The notes beneath the pieces are model-generated. The model had not been told where the DNA came from and did no database searches. It was given only the letters and a program-made list of their open reading frames with translations. This document shows, in pieces, positions 28,470 through 37,738 of a DNA stretch of 64,000 bases. A program made the translations under genes and the position numbers. The stretch is from contig DWVT01000127.1 of the NCBI GenBank assembly GCA_019120075.1, positions 1-64,000 on the forward strand. The letters are read 5' to 3'. Numbering within the stretch: position 1 is the first letter of the stretch; the number at the start of each line of letters is the position of its first letter. Source of the stretch: Candidatus Mediterraneibacter excrementigallinarum (lineage in GTDB: Bacteria > Bacillota > Clostridia > Lachnospirales > Lachnospiraceae).

Positions 28470-28496
28470 GTATTTTATATTTGTCCTGTATTTTAT
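28470..28496. promoter_or_regulatory. Direct repeat upstream of the GH3-led cluster
   Basis: GTATTTTAT occurs at 28470-28478 and 28488-28496, 18 bp apart, about 50-75 bases upstream of the GH3 start. It could be a regulator site between this operon and the decayed AraC gene; the region is AT-rich, so chance is possible. Confidence 0.3.
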
Positions 28497-28514
28497 AAAA
28501 TTGTTTTCTTTTTC

Positions 28515-28697
28515 TTGACGAATTCTTTACATCTTATAAAAAAGCTGCTTAAGTACACTGACAAATCTGTCAGCATCATAAGCAGCTATCTTTGCTTCTC
28601 CAGTCAGAATCATTTTCAGAGTGTATTTAAAAAACAGTACGGAATCACACCGCTGCGGTACCGGAAGGATCCTTCCCTGGCAGAACATTCCGCATGA
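28515..28697 (+). pseudogene. Remnant of an AraC-family regulator (C-terminal helix-turn-helix)
   Basis: A 60-codon open frame encodes LLKYTDKSVSIISSYLCF, SSQNHFQSVFKKQYGITPLRYRK and a short end. This is the second helix-turn-helix of an AraC protein, with the canonical TDxSVxxI, HFxxxFKKxxGITPxxYR spacing. The sensor domain and first helix-turn-helix are absent. It lies divergent from the GH3-led cluster, exactly where a local AraC activator would be expected. This suggests the cluster has lost its dedicated regulator and now depends on another or is constitutive. Confidence 0.75.
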
Positions 28698-28712
28698 TAA
28701 AATGCACATGTT

Positions 28713-30434
28713 TCATTCCATATATCCGCCCTTCATTGGGGAAACTGCAGTTTCTGCAAACAATTTCAGCACGCCGTGGGTATAGCGGCTCTTCCTGGGT
28801 TTCCATGCCTTTCTTCTCTCGGAGAGGATCCGCTCTATCTCTTCTTCTGTTCTCCTCTCTCCATTTACTCCCACGATACGAAGGATCCTCCGGGGAATGC
28901 TGACCTCGATCAGGTCGTCCTCCTCCACAAGCGCGATAGGTCCTCCTTCTGCCGCCTCCGGAGAAATGTGTCCGATTGCAGGACCTTTGGACGCTCCGGA
29001 AAAACGTCCGTCTGTCAAAAGTGCGATACTCGCCCCCAGCTCTGCGTCCGAAGCGATGGCCTCCGTCGTGTAAAACATCTCCGGCATGCCGCTCCCTTTT
29101 GGTCCCTCATACCGGATGATCACTGCATCACCGGGACGGATCTCATGTGTCAGCACTGCATGGATCGCATCCTCCTCACAGTCAAAGGGCCTTGCCCGGA
29201 GGATTGCCTCAAACATCTCCTTCGGTACTACTGTATGCTTTACCACAGCTCCGTCAGGCGCCAGGTTGCCTTTCAGGATGGCGATACTTCCGTCGGTCCC
29301 AAACGGTCTGTCAAAGGGCCGGATCACATCTTCTCTCTTTAATTTCCACTGATCCAGATATTCCTGACATTTATCGTAATATCCGTTTTTCTTCAGCTCC
29401 TCCAGATTCTCTCCCAGTGTCTTTCCGGTCACTGTCATCACATCAAGATGGAGCATGTCTCTGATTTCCTCCATGATCCTGGGAACGCCTCCCGCATAAT
29501 AGAAAAACTGTGCCGGCCATTCTCCTGCGGGACGGATATTCAGAAGATAATGTGCTCCCCTGTGCAGACGGTCAAATGTATCCGCGTCAAGGTCGAAACC
29601 AAATTCCCTGGCGATCGCAGGAATATGGAGCAGGGAGTTGGTGGATCCGGAGATCGCGGCATGGACCATGATGGCGTTTTCAAAAGATTCCATAGTCACG
29701 ATCTTCCTGGGCGTCAGATCGTTCTCCGCCAGCCATACCGCCTGTTTTCCCGCACGCCTTGCCGCATCCTTAAGATCCGGGCTTGTGGCAGGCATAAGCG
29801 CAGTGCCGGGGAGCATCAGACCAAGCGCCTCCGCCATGATCTGCATGGTGGAAGCTGTCCCCATAAAGGAACATGCCCCGCAGGACGGACAGGCATTGTG
29901 TTTATAGAAATCCATCTGTTCCTTTGTGATCTCTCCCCGCTCGTACATGGCGCTGTATTTTCCGATCTGTTCCAGCGTCAGAAGATCCGGTCCCGCATCC
30001 ATGACACCTCCGGTCACCACTACAGACGGAATATTGATCCTTCCGACAGCCATCAGATGTGCGGGCATGCTCTTGTCACAACTTGCGATAAATACACCTC
30101 CGTCAAAAGGAGTGGCGTTTGCATGGATCTCGATCATATTTGCCATCATATCCCTGGAAGGAAGGGAATAGTTGATACCGTCGTGCCCCTGTGCCTCGCC
30201 GTCACAGATATCTGTGCAGAAATATCTGGCTCCGTGTCCGCCTGCCTCGGCGACGCCTTTTCTTGCTTCTTCCACAAGTTCCAGCAGATGTCCGCTCCCC
30301 GGATGACTGTCTCCGAAGGAGCTTTCGATAATGATCTGTGGTTTTGACAGATCCTCCGGTTTCCAGCCTGTCCCAAGGCGCAGCGGATCCAGTTCCGGCG
30401 CAATCTCTCTCAGTTTCTGACTCCTCAGTTCCAT
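28713..30434 (-). CDS. IlvD/EDD family sugar-acid dehydratase
   Basis: 573 residues, full length. The protein removes water from a dihydroxy acid using an iron-sulfur cluster; the cysteines lie in ASCDKSMP and NACPSCGACSFMGTA. The family covers dihydroxyacid dehydratase (IlvD), phosphogluconate dehydratase (Edd) and aldonate dehydratases. The divergent FadR-type regulator and the nearby KDG kinase/aldolase genes favour an aldonate such as gluconate, galactonate or xylonate, giving a 2-keto-3-deoxy acid. Valine/isoleucine synthesis is less likely because no ilv genes are nearby. Expression is probably repressed through the palindromes at 30494-30601. Confidence 0.82.
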   Translation of the reverse strand: MELRSQKLREIAPELDPLRLGTGWKPEDLSKPQIIIESSFGDSHPGSGHLLELVEEARKGVAEAGGHGARYFCTDICDGEAQGHDGINYSLPSRDMMANMIEIHANATPFDGGVFIASCDKSMPAHLMAVGRINIPSVVVTGGVMDAGPDLLTLEQIGKYSAMYERGEITKEQMDFYKHNACPSCGACSFMGTASTMQIMAEALGLMLPGTALMPATSPDLKDAARRAGKQAVWLAENDLTPRKIVTMESFENAIMVHAAISGSTNSLLHIPAIAREFGFDLDADTFDRLHRGAHYLLNIRPAGEWPAQFFYYAGGVPRIMEEIRDMLHLDVMTVTGKTLGENLEELKKNGYYDKCQEYLDQWKLKREDVIRPFDRPFGTDGSIAILKGNLAPDGAVVKHTVVPKEMFEAILRARPFDCEEDAIHAVLTHEIRPGDAVIIRYEGPKGSGMPEMFYTTEAIASDAELGASIALLTDGRFSGASKGPAIGHISPEAAEGGPIALVEEDDLIEVSIPRRILRIVGVNGERRTEEEIERILSERRKAWKPRKSRYTHGVLKLFAETAVSPMKGGYME

Positions 30435-30493
30435 AATACGTTCTCCTTTCCGTGCAGAACAGATATACTGATAACCCTCTGCTGTTCTGCGTC

Positions 30494-30537
30494 AAAACAT
30501 CATATCATTTACCTGAAAATAAATCATCTGATGATTT
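30494..30537. promoter_or_regulatory. GntR/FadR operators, distal pair
   Basis: A perfect 17-bp palindrome AAATCATCTGATGATTT at 30521-30537 and a weaker copy at 30494-30510 (14 of 17 on the minus strand) lie just upstream of the dehydratase gene. The palindrome fits a dimer of the FadR-type regulator encoded at 30751. Confidence 0.75.
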
Positions 30538-30584
30538 TGTCCATTTTTCAGATTAAATTTGTATATTATGTCAAATTTGTAAAT

Positions 30585-30601
30585 AAATCATCTGATGATT
30601 T
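30585..30601. promoter_or_regulatory. GntR/FadR operator, second perfect copy
   Basis: AAATCATCTGATGATTT again, identical to 30521-30537, with flanking bases matching to 22 bp in total. The two centres are 64 bp apart, near six helical turns, which would allow looping between dimers. Confidence 0.75.
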
Positions 30602-30680
30602 TATTCTATACTATTTACACAAAAAATCAATCAGTAATTATAGACAATATACCATCCGGTTTTTTATTCATATTTATGGT

Positions 30681-30709
30681 TTGACTTTGGATTTTCTATA
30701 TACTATCCT
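30681..30709 (+). promoter_or_regulatory. Promoter of the FadR-type regulator
   Basis: TTGACT (30681-30686), 17-base spacer, TATCCT (30704-30709). It lies about 40 bases upstream of the regulator start. Confidence 0.55.
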
Positions 30710-30743
30710 TTAGATAACAGTTATTATTTTGAATAAAGGCAGG

Positions 30744-30760
30744 AAATCATATGATGAATT
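30744..30760 (+). promoter_or_regulatory. GntR/FadR operator over the regulator start codon
   Basis: AAATCATATGATGAATT matches the perfect operator at 15 of 17 positions and spans the start codon of the regulator at 30751. Binding here would block transcription or translation, so autorepression is likely. Confidence 0.6.
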
Positions 30761-31428
30761 CGGAGGAAAAGAGTCTGCCGGAAAAACTGGCCGACGATAT
30801 TGTAGACTATATACTGAGAGAGAAACTGCAGCCGGGAGACCGTCTGCCAAACGAGAGCATACTCGCCGAAACACTGGGTGCGGGGCGCAGTTCCCTGAGA
30901 GAAGCAGTGAAACTTCTGGCGTCCCGGAATATCGTAACAGTACGCCAGGGCTCCGGAACCTATATTTCTTCCACACCGGGGATGGTGGAAGATCCCCTGG
31001 GCTTCACTTTTATTGAGGACAAAAAGAAGCTTGCTGAGGACCTGCTTGAGATCCGCTTTCTCCTGGAGCCTTCCATTGCGGCAAAAGCGGCTGAGAATGC
31101 GTCTGCTGATGACGCGGAGCATATCCTCGATCTGTGCGCAGAAGCAGAGCGTCTGCTGGAAGAAGGGAGCGATCACACCGCAAAGGATATCGAATTCCAT
31201 ACAGCCATTGGTATGAGCAGCAAAAATATGGTCGTTCCCCGTCTGATCCCCATCATCAATTCTTCTATTCCTCTGTTTATCGATCTCACAGAGAACGTAT
31301 TGAGCCGGGAGACCATAGATACCCACAGAGAGATTGCAGATGCCATTCTTTCCCACGATCCGGTCCGGGCTCATGACGCCATGTATCTTCACCTTGTCTA
31401 CAACCGCAGACGGATCCATTCTGTATAA
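30751..31428 (+). CDS. GntR-family (FadR/FCD) transcriptional repressor
   Basis: 225 residues. N-terminal winged helix (residues about 8-75) with LPNESILAETLGAGRSSLREA and VRQGSGTYI, then an all-alpha FCD ligand-binding domain with metal-ligand candidates in DLLEIRFLLEP, IEFHTAIG and DTHREI. Such proteins bind sugar acids and release DNA. It is divergent from the dehydratase, with operators between them and one over its own start. The start is ATG 30751 (ATG 30754 is equally possible). Confidence 0.9.
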   Translation: MMNSEEKSLPEKLADDIVDYILREKLQPGDRLPNESILAETLGAGRSSLREAVKLLASRNIVTVRQGSGTYISSTPGMVEDPLGFTFIEDKKKLAEDLLEIRFLLEPSIAAKAAENASADDAEHILDLCAEAERLLEEGSDHTAKDIEFHTAIGMSSKNMVVPRLIPIINSSIPLFIDLTENVLSRETIDTHREIADAILSHDPVRAHDAMYLHLVYNRRRIHSV

Positions 31429-31434
31429 AAGAAG

Positions 31435-31464
31435 GCGCTGCCCCATCAGGGGCTTCAGCGTTTT
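31435..31464. terminator. Terminator after the FadR-type regulator
   Basis: GCCCC/GGGGC with an outer CGCT/AGCG pair forms a bulged stem followed by TTTT, between convergent genes. Confidence 0.6.
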
Positions 31465-32501
31465 ACATGCCGGATCATCCCCAGCACCGATTCATTCGCA
31501 TTGATCACAGTCAGCGTGATATCCGGATGCTGATTCTGAAAGACGCGAAATACTTCATCTGCAAACCCCTGCCCCATGAAATCAATACCGCTGAAATCAA
31601 AGATGATCTCCCGGAATTCGTCCAGACGCCGGAGAATCCGTCTTGCCTGAGATCTGGCTACCGGATCGCCCAGCGGACACATCTCTTTCATTGGGATCAT
31701 CGTTTTTACAAAACCTTCTTCCAGCGGAGCAAATGCGTGGAAAATCTCCTTTGAAGTCCTTTTCGATTCATTTTCCAGTTTCATCACAGCCATCGTTCCT
31801 ATCCTCTCCATCTTCGTGTAATAAGAAATCAAATGAGACTGCACAAACCGGTCTCTGTCATCACACCGGTAAGAATAGACCGTATTCTCAGACCAGACGG
31901 CAAACTCTGAAAGCATTTTCGATACAAAAAAAATCCCTTCTCCTGAATGTCTTTCCGGATCCGTAGTCATCCTTCCTTTATACAGTTCCATGGCAGCCTG
32001 CTCAGAATTCAGTGATATTCCTGCCTGTTTTTTGAAATAATCCTGTATATTATGAAATATCCCCACACCATTATCCACAATTGAAATTTCCGTATACAGG
32101 GCATCTTTCTGTATTCCGAACCGGATCCGATCCCCATCTGAATGGTCAATCGCATTATTCATGATTTCCGTAAATGAATAGTACCAGATATCCTGTACAT
32201 TGCCGGGCAGCTCATCCAGTGACGGACTGATATACTTCCAGTACAGGTCATCTTCTTCCAACATACCGGAATTTTCCAAATCCCACTGCTCTGTCACTGT
32301 CGTAAGAAAAAGACCTGTCTTCCTTTCCGCGTCTTCCGTAACTGTCCCCTTATCCAGGCAGTCCTTAATATATCTTCGCACGGATGTCTCTGATATTCCA
32401 AAATTCTCAGCAGTCTTTTTTATAAAATCCGCATCATCACATCGTATCTTGTCCAGCATATATTTGCGGATTGCTTTTCTCTTCGCCTCAGTAAACGACA
32501 T
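31455..32501 (-). CDS. ATP-binding regulator: HTH, histidine-kinase-type ATPase and STAS-like DUF4325
   Basis: 348 residues. A short N-terminal helix-turn-helix (about 10-50: TAENFGISETSVRRYIKDCL), a GHKL ATPase domain with N box EIMNNAIDHS, G1 DNGVGI and G2 HSGEGIFF, then a C-terminal STAS-like DUF4325 domain (EIIFDFSGIDFMGQGFADEV). There is no phospho-accepting histidine and no membrane part. In anti-sigma switches the ATPase and the STAS protein are separate; here they are fused and joined to DNA binding. The role is unknown. ATG 32501 follows AAGGTG; a GTG three codons upstream is the alternative. Convergent with the FadR-type gene. Confidence 0.85.
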   Translation of the reverse strand: MSFTEAKRKAIRKYMLDKIRCDDADFIKKTAENFGISETSVRRYIKDCLDKGTVTEDAERKTGLFLTTVTEQWDLENSGMLEEDDLYWKYISPSLDELPGNVQDIWYYSFTEIMNNAIDHSDGDRIRFGIQKDALYTEISIVDNGVGIFHNIQDYFKKQAGISLNSEQAAMELYKGRMTTDPERHSGEGIFFVSKMLSEFAVWSENTVYSYRCDDRDRFVQSHLISYYTKMERIGTMAVMKLENESKRTSKEIFHAFAPLEEGFVKTMIPMKEMCPLGDPVARSQARRILRRLDEFREIIFDFSGIDFMGQGFADEVFRVFQNQHPDITLTVINANESVLGMIRHVKR

Positions 32502-32593
32502 CCTTTTCACCTTATCATTTCATATTTGAACTATAAATTCTGTTTTTACAACTATATCACACTATTATCATACATACAACAGGGAAACAGATA

Positions 32594-32634
32594 AAAAGAG
32601 CGCCGCATGAGAAAATAAATTCTTCATACGACGC
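32594..32634 (-). terminator. Terminator of eno
   Basis: On the minus strand GCGTCGTATGA pairs with TCATGCGGCGC (G-U pairs included), followed by TCTTTTTAT, directly after the enolase stop. Confidence 0.85.
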
Positions 32635-32641
32635 CTTCCTT

Positions 32642-33976
<1,335 letters not shown>

Positions 33977-34022
33977 TCAGGTATTACGGAACAAAGGAGT
34001 TCACATGATTCATTCACATATA

Positions 34023-34098
34023 GTTAGTTTTAACTAACCATATGTATCATACCAGAATGCAGGATTATATTCAACTCTTTTATTGAGATTGATTATCA
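34023..34098 (-). promoter_or_regulatory. eno promoter with inverted-repeat operator and upstream Fur-like element
   Basis: Minus strand: -35 TTGAAT (34069-34074), 17-base spacer, -10 TATGAT (34046-34051). The inverted repeat GTTAG-N6-CTAAC (34023-34038) begins 7 bases after the -10, on the transcription start, a repressor position. Upstream, TGAGATTGATTATCA (34084-34098) resembles a Fur box. The same three parts in the same order precede the DUF2325 gene. Confidence 0.7.
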
Positions 34099-34212
34099 TT
34101 TGTTTAGTATTTCACGAAGGTTTTCCTGTCTTCCCGTTATCCTTTCCCGGACGTCGCTCTTTTATACCTGAAAACAGCGGCAGAATCTTTTCCCCTCTCC
34201 GATTAAGCCGTC

Positions 34213-34848
34213 TCAGTTCTTTTTCCCGTTCTTTCTTTTCCTGTTCGTATTTTTTCTGCCCGTGCTTTTCTTTCCAGCCGTTTTTTTCTTTCTCACACTG
34301 TATCCGAACGTCCCCAGCTTTTTTCCAAGCCCCAGATACTCGCCGTGAGAATATGCCAGAAGTCCTGTCCGGTTCAGTTCAAATTTTCCTTTCTCATCCA
34401 GATAAGAATCATCCACCCGGACTGCCGTAACCTCAGCAAGAAACATATGATGACTGCCCAGTTTCTCAGTCCTGATCACCCGGCATTCGATATTGACCGG
34501 AGATTCTTTTATACAGGGGGCATATTTCAGAGACTGGGCGGGCTCTGCGGTCAGGGAGCACTCCTTCCACTTATCCACATCCCGCCCCGAGCGCACGCCG
34601 CAAAAATCCGCGGCCCATGCCAGTTTTTCTGTTGTAAGGTTGATGACAAATTCTCTGCTCTCTTCGATCATATGATAAGAGTACCGCTCCGGGCGGACCG
34701 AGATATATGCCATGGGAGGATTCGTGCATACCGTTCCTGTCCATGCAATGGTCAGTATATTTGTATTTCCGCTTTTATCCGCAGTGCTGACCATGACAGC
34801 CGGCAGCGGATAGATCATATTTCCCGGTTTCCAGACCTGTTTGCTCAT
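34213..34848 (-). CDS. Flavin reductase-like FMN-binding protein with basic tail
   Basis: 211 residues. Residues 1-180 form a flavin-reductase-like split barrel (PLPAVMVSTADKSGNTNILT, MAYISVRPERYSYHMIEE). Such proteins bind FMN and use NAD(P)H or act as partners of oxygenases or electron carriers. The last 25 residues are almost all Lys, Arg, Gly, Asn, Thr and Ser, an unusual basic extension that could bind nucleic acid or the membrane. It starts 35 bases after the pyrophosphatase gene and is probably co-transcribed with it. The substrate is unknown. Confidence 0.85.
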   Translation of the reverse strand: MSKQVWKPGNMIYPLPAVMVSTADKSGNTNILTIAWTGTVCTNPPMAYISVRPERYSYHMIEESREFVINLTTEKLAWAADFCGVRSGRDVDKWKECSLTAEPAQSLKYAPCIKESPVNIECRVIRTEKLGSHHMFLAEVTAVRVDDSYLDEKGKFELNRTGLLAYSHGEYLGLGKKLGTFGYSVRKKKTAGKKSTGRKNTNRKRKNGKKN

Positions 34849-34883
34849 CTTCTCTTCCTCTCCGTTTCTCTGTTATCCGCTTC

Positions 34884-36533
34884 TTACTGCTGAAGCGCTC
34901 CCACCAGAGTGGGAACCAGCTGTTTTTTCCTAGAAACCACGCCTTTGAGCATGATCTCACCCGTCTCCTCCGGCAGGTCATACGCACTTAAAATCTTCTC
35001 TCGCGCTTCCGGTCCGCAGCAGAGCAGTTCCGAAGACTCCGTAATAATATTGGTCAGCATGAAAAAGATCATATTCAGTCCATGGCTGTTCCGAGCCTTT
35101 TCCAGATGCGGCTCTACGATCTTCTTCAGTTCCTTGAGTTCCTCCGCGCTCATAGAATTGACCTGTCCCACACCGAATACAGTATCGTTCACTGTAAACT
35201 GTTTAAAATCAAGGAAACAGATTTCTTCCGCACTCTTTCCTTTCAGATTGCTTCCCGCATTAAACATCTCCTGCGCAAGAGATTCAATCTCGATCCCCGC
35301 AATCTCAGCCAGCGTATGAGCCGCCTTTTCATCCACCGGAGTACATGTGGGAGAACGGAACATAAGGGTATCCGAGATGATCGCGGAGCAGAGGAGTCCC
35401 GCATTGACCGGATCAATCTCTTCTCCCGCCTCCTGATACATCTGCCATACGATCGTTGCCGTGCAGCCCACCGGCTGATTCCGGAAAAATACAGGCCCCA
35501 TGGTCTCAATGCTGCTCAGCCTGTGGTGGTCAATGATTTCCAGCACATCCGCTTCCTCCACGCCGTCCACAGCCTGGCTCTTTTCATTATGATCCACAAG
35601 GATCACTTCTTTTTTCTTCACATTGAGAAGGCGGCGCCTGGAGATCAGTCCCAGGAACTTTCCCTTATTGTCTACAATAGGGAAATCACGGAATCTCTTT
35701 CTTGCCATGACTTCTTTTACATCGTCCACATAATCCTTCATCTTAAATGTGACCAGATTTCCCTTTGTCATGAAATATTTCACAGGAATGCTCTGATTGA
35801 TATGCTGCGCCGCCGTAAATGTATCATGGGGCGTGCGGATGATCACGATCTGCTTTTCCGACGCCTCACGTATGATCTCATCGGAGACCGGCGCATTCTG
35901 GCACACCACCATACAGCTCACATCTCTGTCAACGGCACAGCGCTGTGCATCCTTCCTGTCCCCCATGATCACCAGATCGTCCCGATCTATAAAATCTGAC
36001 ATCAGAATCCGGCTTGAAGCCGCGATCACAACCTTTCCTTTCAGAAGATAGCTGTGTTCATTCCCGGTCAGCACCTCTCCCTCCACTGCTCTGGCTATAT
36101 TGCGGTACTGCGTCCTCGCCTTTGACAGGATCATGCTGTCGTATACTTCCATATAAGTCTTCGCGATATCACCGATCGTGATCACGCCTTCCAGCTTTCC
36201 GTCCCTGGTCACCGGGAGAGTGTGTATATTGGATTCCTTCATTTTTTCCCATGCCGTGCGAATGGAAATGCTGCTTCTAAGCCCCTCCACTTCCTTGAGT
36301 TCCACATCCTTGATCTGTTCCCTCAGATCCGTCAGCAGACTTGGTGTTTTTACATGAAAATGTTCCAGGACATACTGCGTCTCTTCATTGAGCTGTCCCG
36401 CCCTGCGCGGCTCATGAGTTCTTCCTGTCAGCTTTGTCTTCAGTGCCGCATATGCAATCGCAGAACAGATGGAATCCGTATCCGGATTTTTATGTCCCAC
36501 CACGTATACTTTTCTTTCTTTTTCCCTGCTCAT
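34884..36533 (-). CDS. ppaC: Manganese-dependent inorganic pyrophosphatase with CBS and DRTGG domains
   Basis: 549 residues. Family II pyrophosphatase: DHH motifs VGHKNPDTDS, VDHNEKSQ and IDHHRLSS bind manganese, and a C-terminal DHHA2 domain has the SRKKQ signature (VVSRKKQLVP). Between the first motif and the rest lie a CBS pair and a DRTGG domain (about 65-300), which bind adenine nucleotides and adjust activity. The enzyme splits pyrophosphate to drive biosynthesis. ATG 36533 is chosen because the upstream TTG codon at 36548 forms part of its GGAG ribosome site. Confidence 0.95.
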   Translation of the reverse strand: MSREKERKVYVVGHKNPDTDSICSAIAYAALKTKLTGRTHEPRRAGQLNEETQYVLEHFHVKTPSLLTDLREQIKDVELKEVEGLRSSISIRTAWEKMKESNIHTLPVTRDGKLEGVITIGDIAKTYMEVYDSMILSKARTQYRNIARAVEGEVLTGNEHSYLLKGKVVIAASSRILMSDFIDRDDLVIMGDRKDAQRCAVDRDVSCMVVCQNAPVSDEIIREASEKQIVIIRTPHDTFTAAQHINQSIPVKYFMTKGNLVTFKMKDYVDDVKEVMARKRFRDFPIVDNKGKFLGLISRRRLLNVKKKEVILVDHNEKSQAVDGVEEADVLEIIDHHRLSSIETMGPVFFRNQPVGCTATIVWQMYQEAGEEIDPVNAGLLCSAIISDTLMFRSPTCTPVDEKAAHTLAEIAGIEIESLAQEMFNAGSNLKGKSAEEICFLDFKQFTVNDTVFGVGQVNSMSAEELKELKKIVEPHLEKARNSHGLNMIFFMLTNIITESSELLCCGPEAREKILSAYDLPEETGEIMLKGVVSRKKQLVPTLVGALQQ

Positions 36534-36697
36534 ATATTCAGTCTCCAATCTATACTGTCTCGTTTTCTACCCAATAGGTTGCCATTTTTTTGCTTTTTCG
36601 TCAACCCAAATTTCATTTTCCCGATCCGCTTTCCCCATCCCCTCCCATGATCCTCCGGTTTTTAAGGCTTTTTTCTGTCTGGGATTGTCTTCAACTG

Positions 36698-36727
36698 TTG
36701 TTTTTTTCTCGGACTTTATGATATACT
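36698..36727 (+). promoter_or_regulatory. Promoter of the S1-domain gene
   Basis: TTGTTT (36698-36703), 18-base spacer, TATACT (36722-36727), about 40 bases before the start. Confidence 0.55.
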
Positions 36728-36769
36728 GTTCATGTTGAACAAAAAGAATTTAAATCGAGGTGCTGCACA

Positions 36770-37513
36770 ATGAGCGAAGAAATGAGAGAAGAATTACAGA
36801 CAAATGAAACCGCTGAGGCGGTTGAAAACACATCCGCTGAAAACGAAACTGCGGAAACTGTATCCGGCGAGACAATGGCGGATTACGAAGAGCATTTTGA
36901 CGACGCCAACCCCTGGAACAGGGTTCAGGAATATATGGAGAAAAAAACTGTCCTTCCTGTTAAAGTCGAAGGCGTGGTAAACGGCGGAGTCATCGCTATG
37001 GTAGAGGGATTAAGAGGATTTGTTCCTGCTTCCAAGCTCTCCCTCTCCTACATCGAAGATCTTGAAACTTACCTTCTCAAAGATATTGAGGTACAGGTTA
37101 TCGACGTGGATCAGGCAAACAACCGTCTTGTGCTCTCCGCGCGCGAGATCCTCAAGGAGAAAGAAAGGAGAGCACGCGAAGAGCAGATTGCAAACCTGAA
37201 AGTCGGAACAGTAATGAAAGGTACTGTTGAAACACTCCAGAATTACGGCGCATTCGTAAAGATGGAGAACGGACTTTCCGGACTGGTACACGTATCACAG
37301 ATTTCACAGAAGCGTGTAAAACTTCCGTCTGACGTTCTGAACGTAGGAGACGAAGTCAATGTGAAGGTCATCGGCATCAAAGACGGCAAGGTCAGCCTGA
37401 GCATGAAAGCCCTGGAAGAGACAAAGGATGAACCCGAGGAGAAGGTTGTGATCCCGAAGAGCGAGAATATCGGGACGAACCTCGGAGATCTCTTCAAGAA
37501 CCTGAAACTGTAA
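36770..37513 (+). CDS. S1 RNA-binding domain protein (RpsA-like)
   Basis: 247 residues. An acidic, glutamate-rich N-terminus (1-55) is followed by two S1 OB-fold repeats (about 60-130 and 147-215; GVVNGGVIAMVEGLRGFVP and GTVETLQNYGAFVKMENGLSG), then a charged end. It probably binds mRNA on the ribosome, as in the short S1 homologues of Firmicutes. GAGGTG lies 9 bases upstream of the ATG. It stands alone; a strong terminator follows at 37678. Confidence 0.9.
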   Translation: MSEEMREELQTNETAEAVENTSAENETAETVSGETMADYEEHFDDANPWNRVQEYMEKKTVLPVKVEGVVNGGVIAMVEGLRGFVPASKLSLSYIEDLETYLLKDIEVQVIDVDQANNRLVLSAREILKEKERRAREEQIANLKVGTVMKGTVETLQNYGAFVKMENGLSGLVHVSQISQKRVKLPSDVLNVGDEVNVKVIGIKDGKVSLSMKALEETKDEPEEKVVIPKSENIGTNLGDLFKNLKL

Positions 37514-37529
37514 TTTCCCGGGACGGGAT

Positions 37530-37670
37530 GTTACAGGTACGCCGGAAGTATATATTGCTTTCAGGCCCGCTCCCGCTTGGAGAAGCAACGCAGCGGATAC
37601 GCAGGGGCGTGAGGGATGCGCCTGAGGCGCTGTTCCCGGAAAATAGAAAGTGGAAGCGCAGAATTTGTAC
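37530..37670. other. GC-rich intergenic segment, possible structured RNA or gene remnant
   Basis: Between the S1 stop and the terminator lies about 140 bases of GC-rich sequence with a nested hairpin (GGGA...TTCCC around GCGCC-TGA-GGCGC, 37613-37637). A 65-codon open frame on the plus strand (37528-37725) runs through it but has no convincing start signal and enters the terminator. It could be a 3' UTR element, a small RNA or a repeat; I cannot decide. Confidence 0.35.
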
Positions 37671-37677
37671 AAAAACA

Positions 37678-37716
37678 GGGGAACGCTATTGTCATAAACC
37701 ATTAGCGTTCCCCTTT
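37678..37716. terminator. Strong terminator between the S1 and DUF2325 genes
   Basis: An 11-bp perfect stem GGGGAACGCTA / TAGCGTTCCCC with a 14-base loop is followed by TTTC; it lies between convergent genes. Confidence 0.88.
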
Positions 37717-37738
37717 CTACTTTAAATCCGTAGAAATA

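Noticed and set aside
37528..37725. 65-codon plus-strand frame after the S1 gene
   Set aside because: No ribosome site, and the frame runs through the terminator hairpin. The segment is reported as an unexplained region instead.
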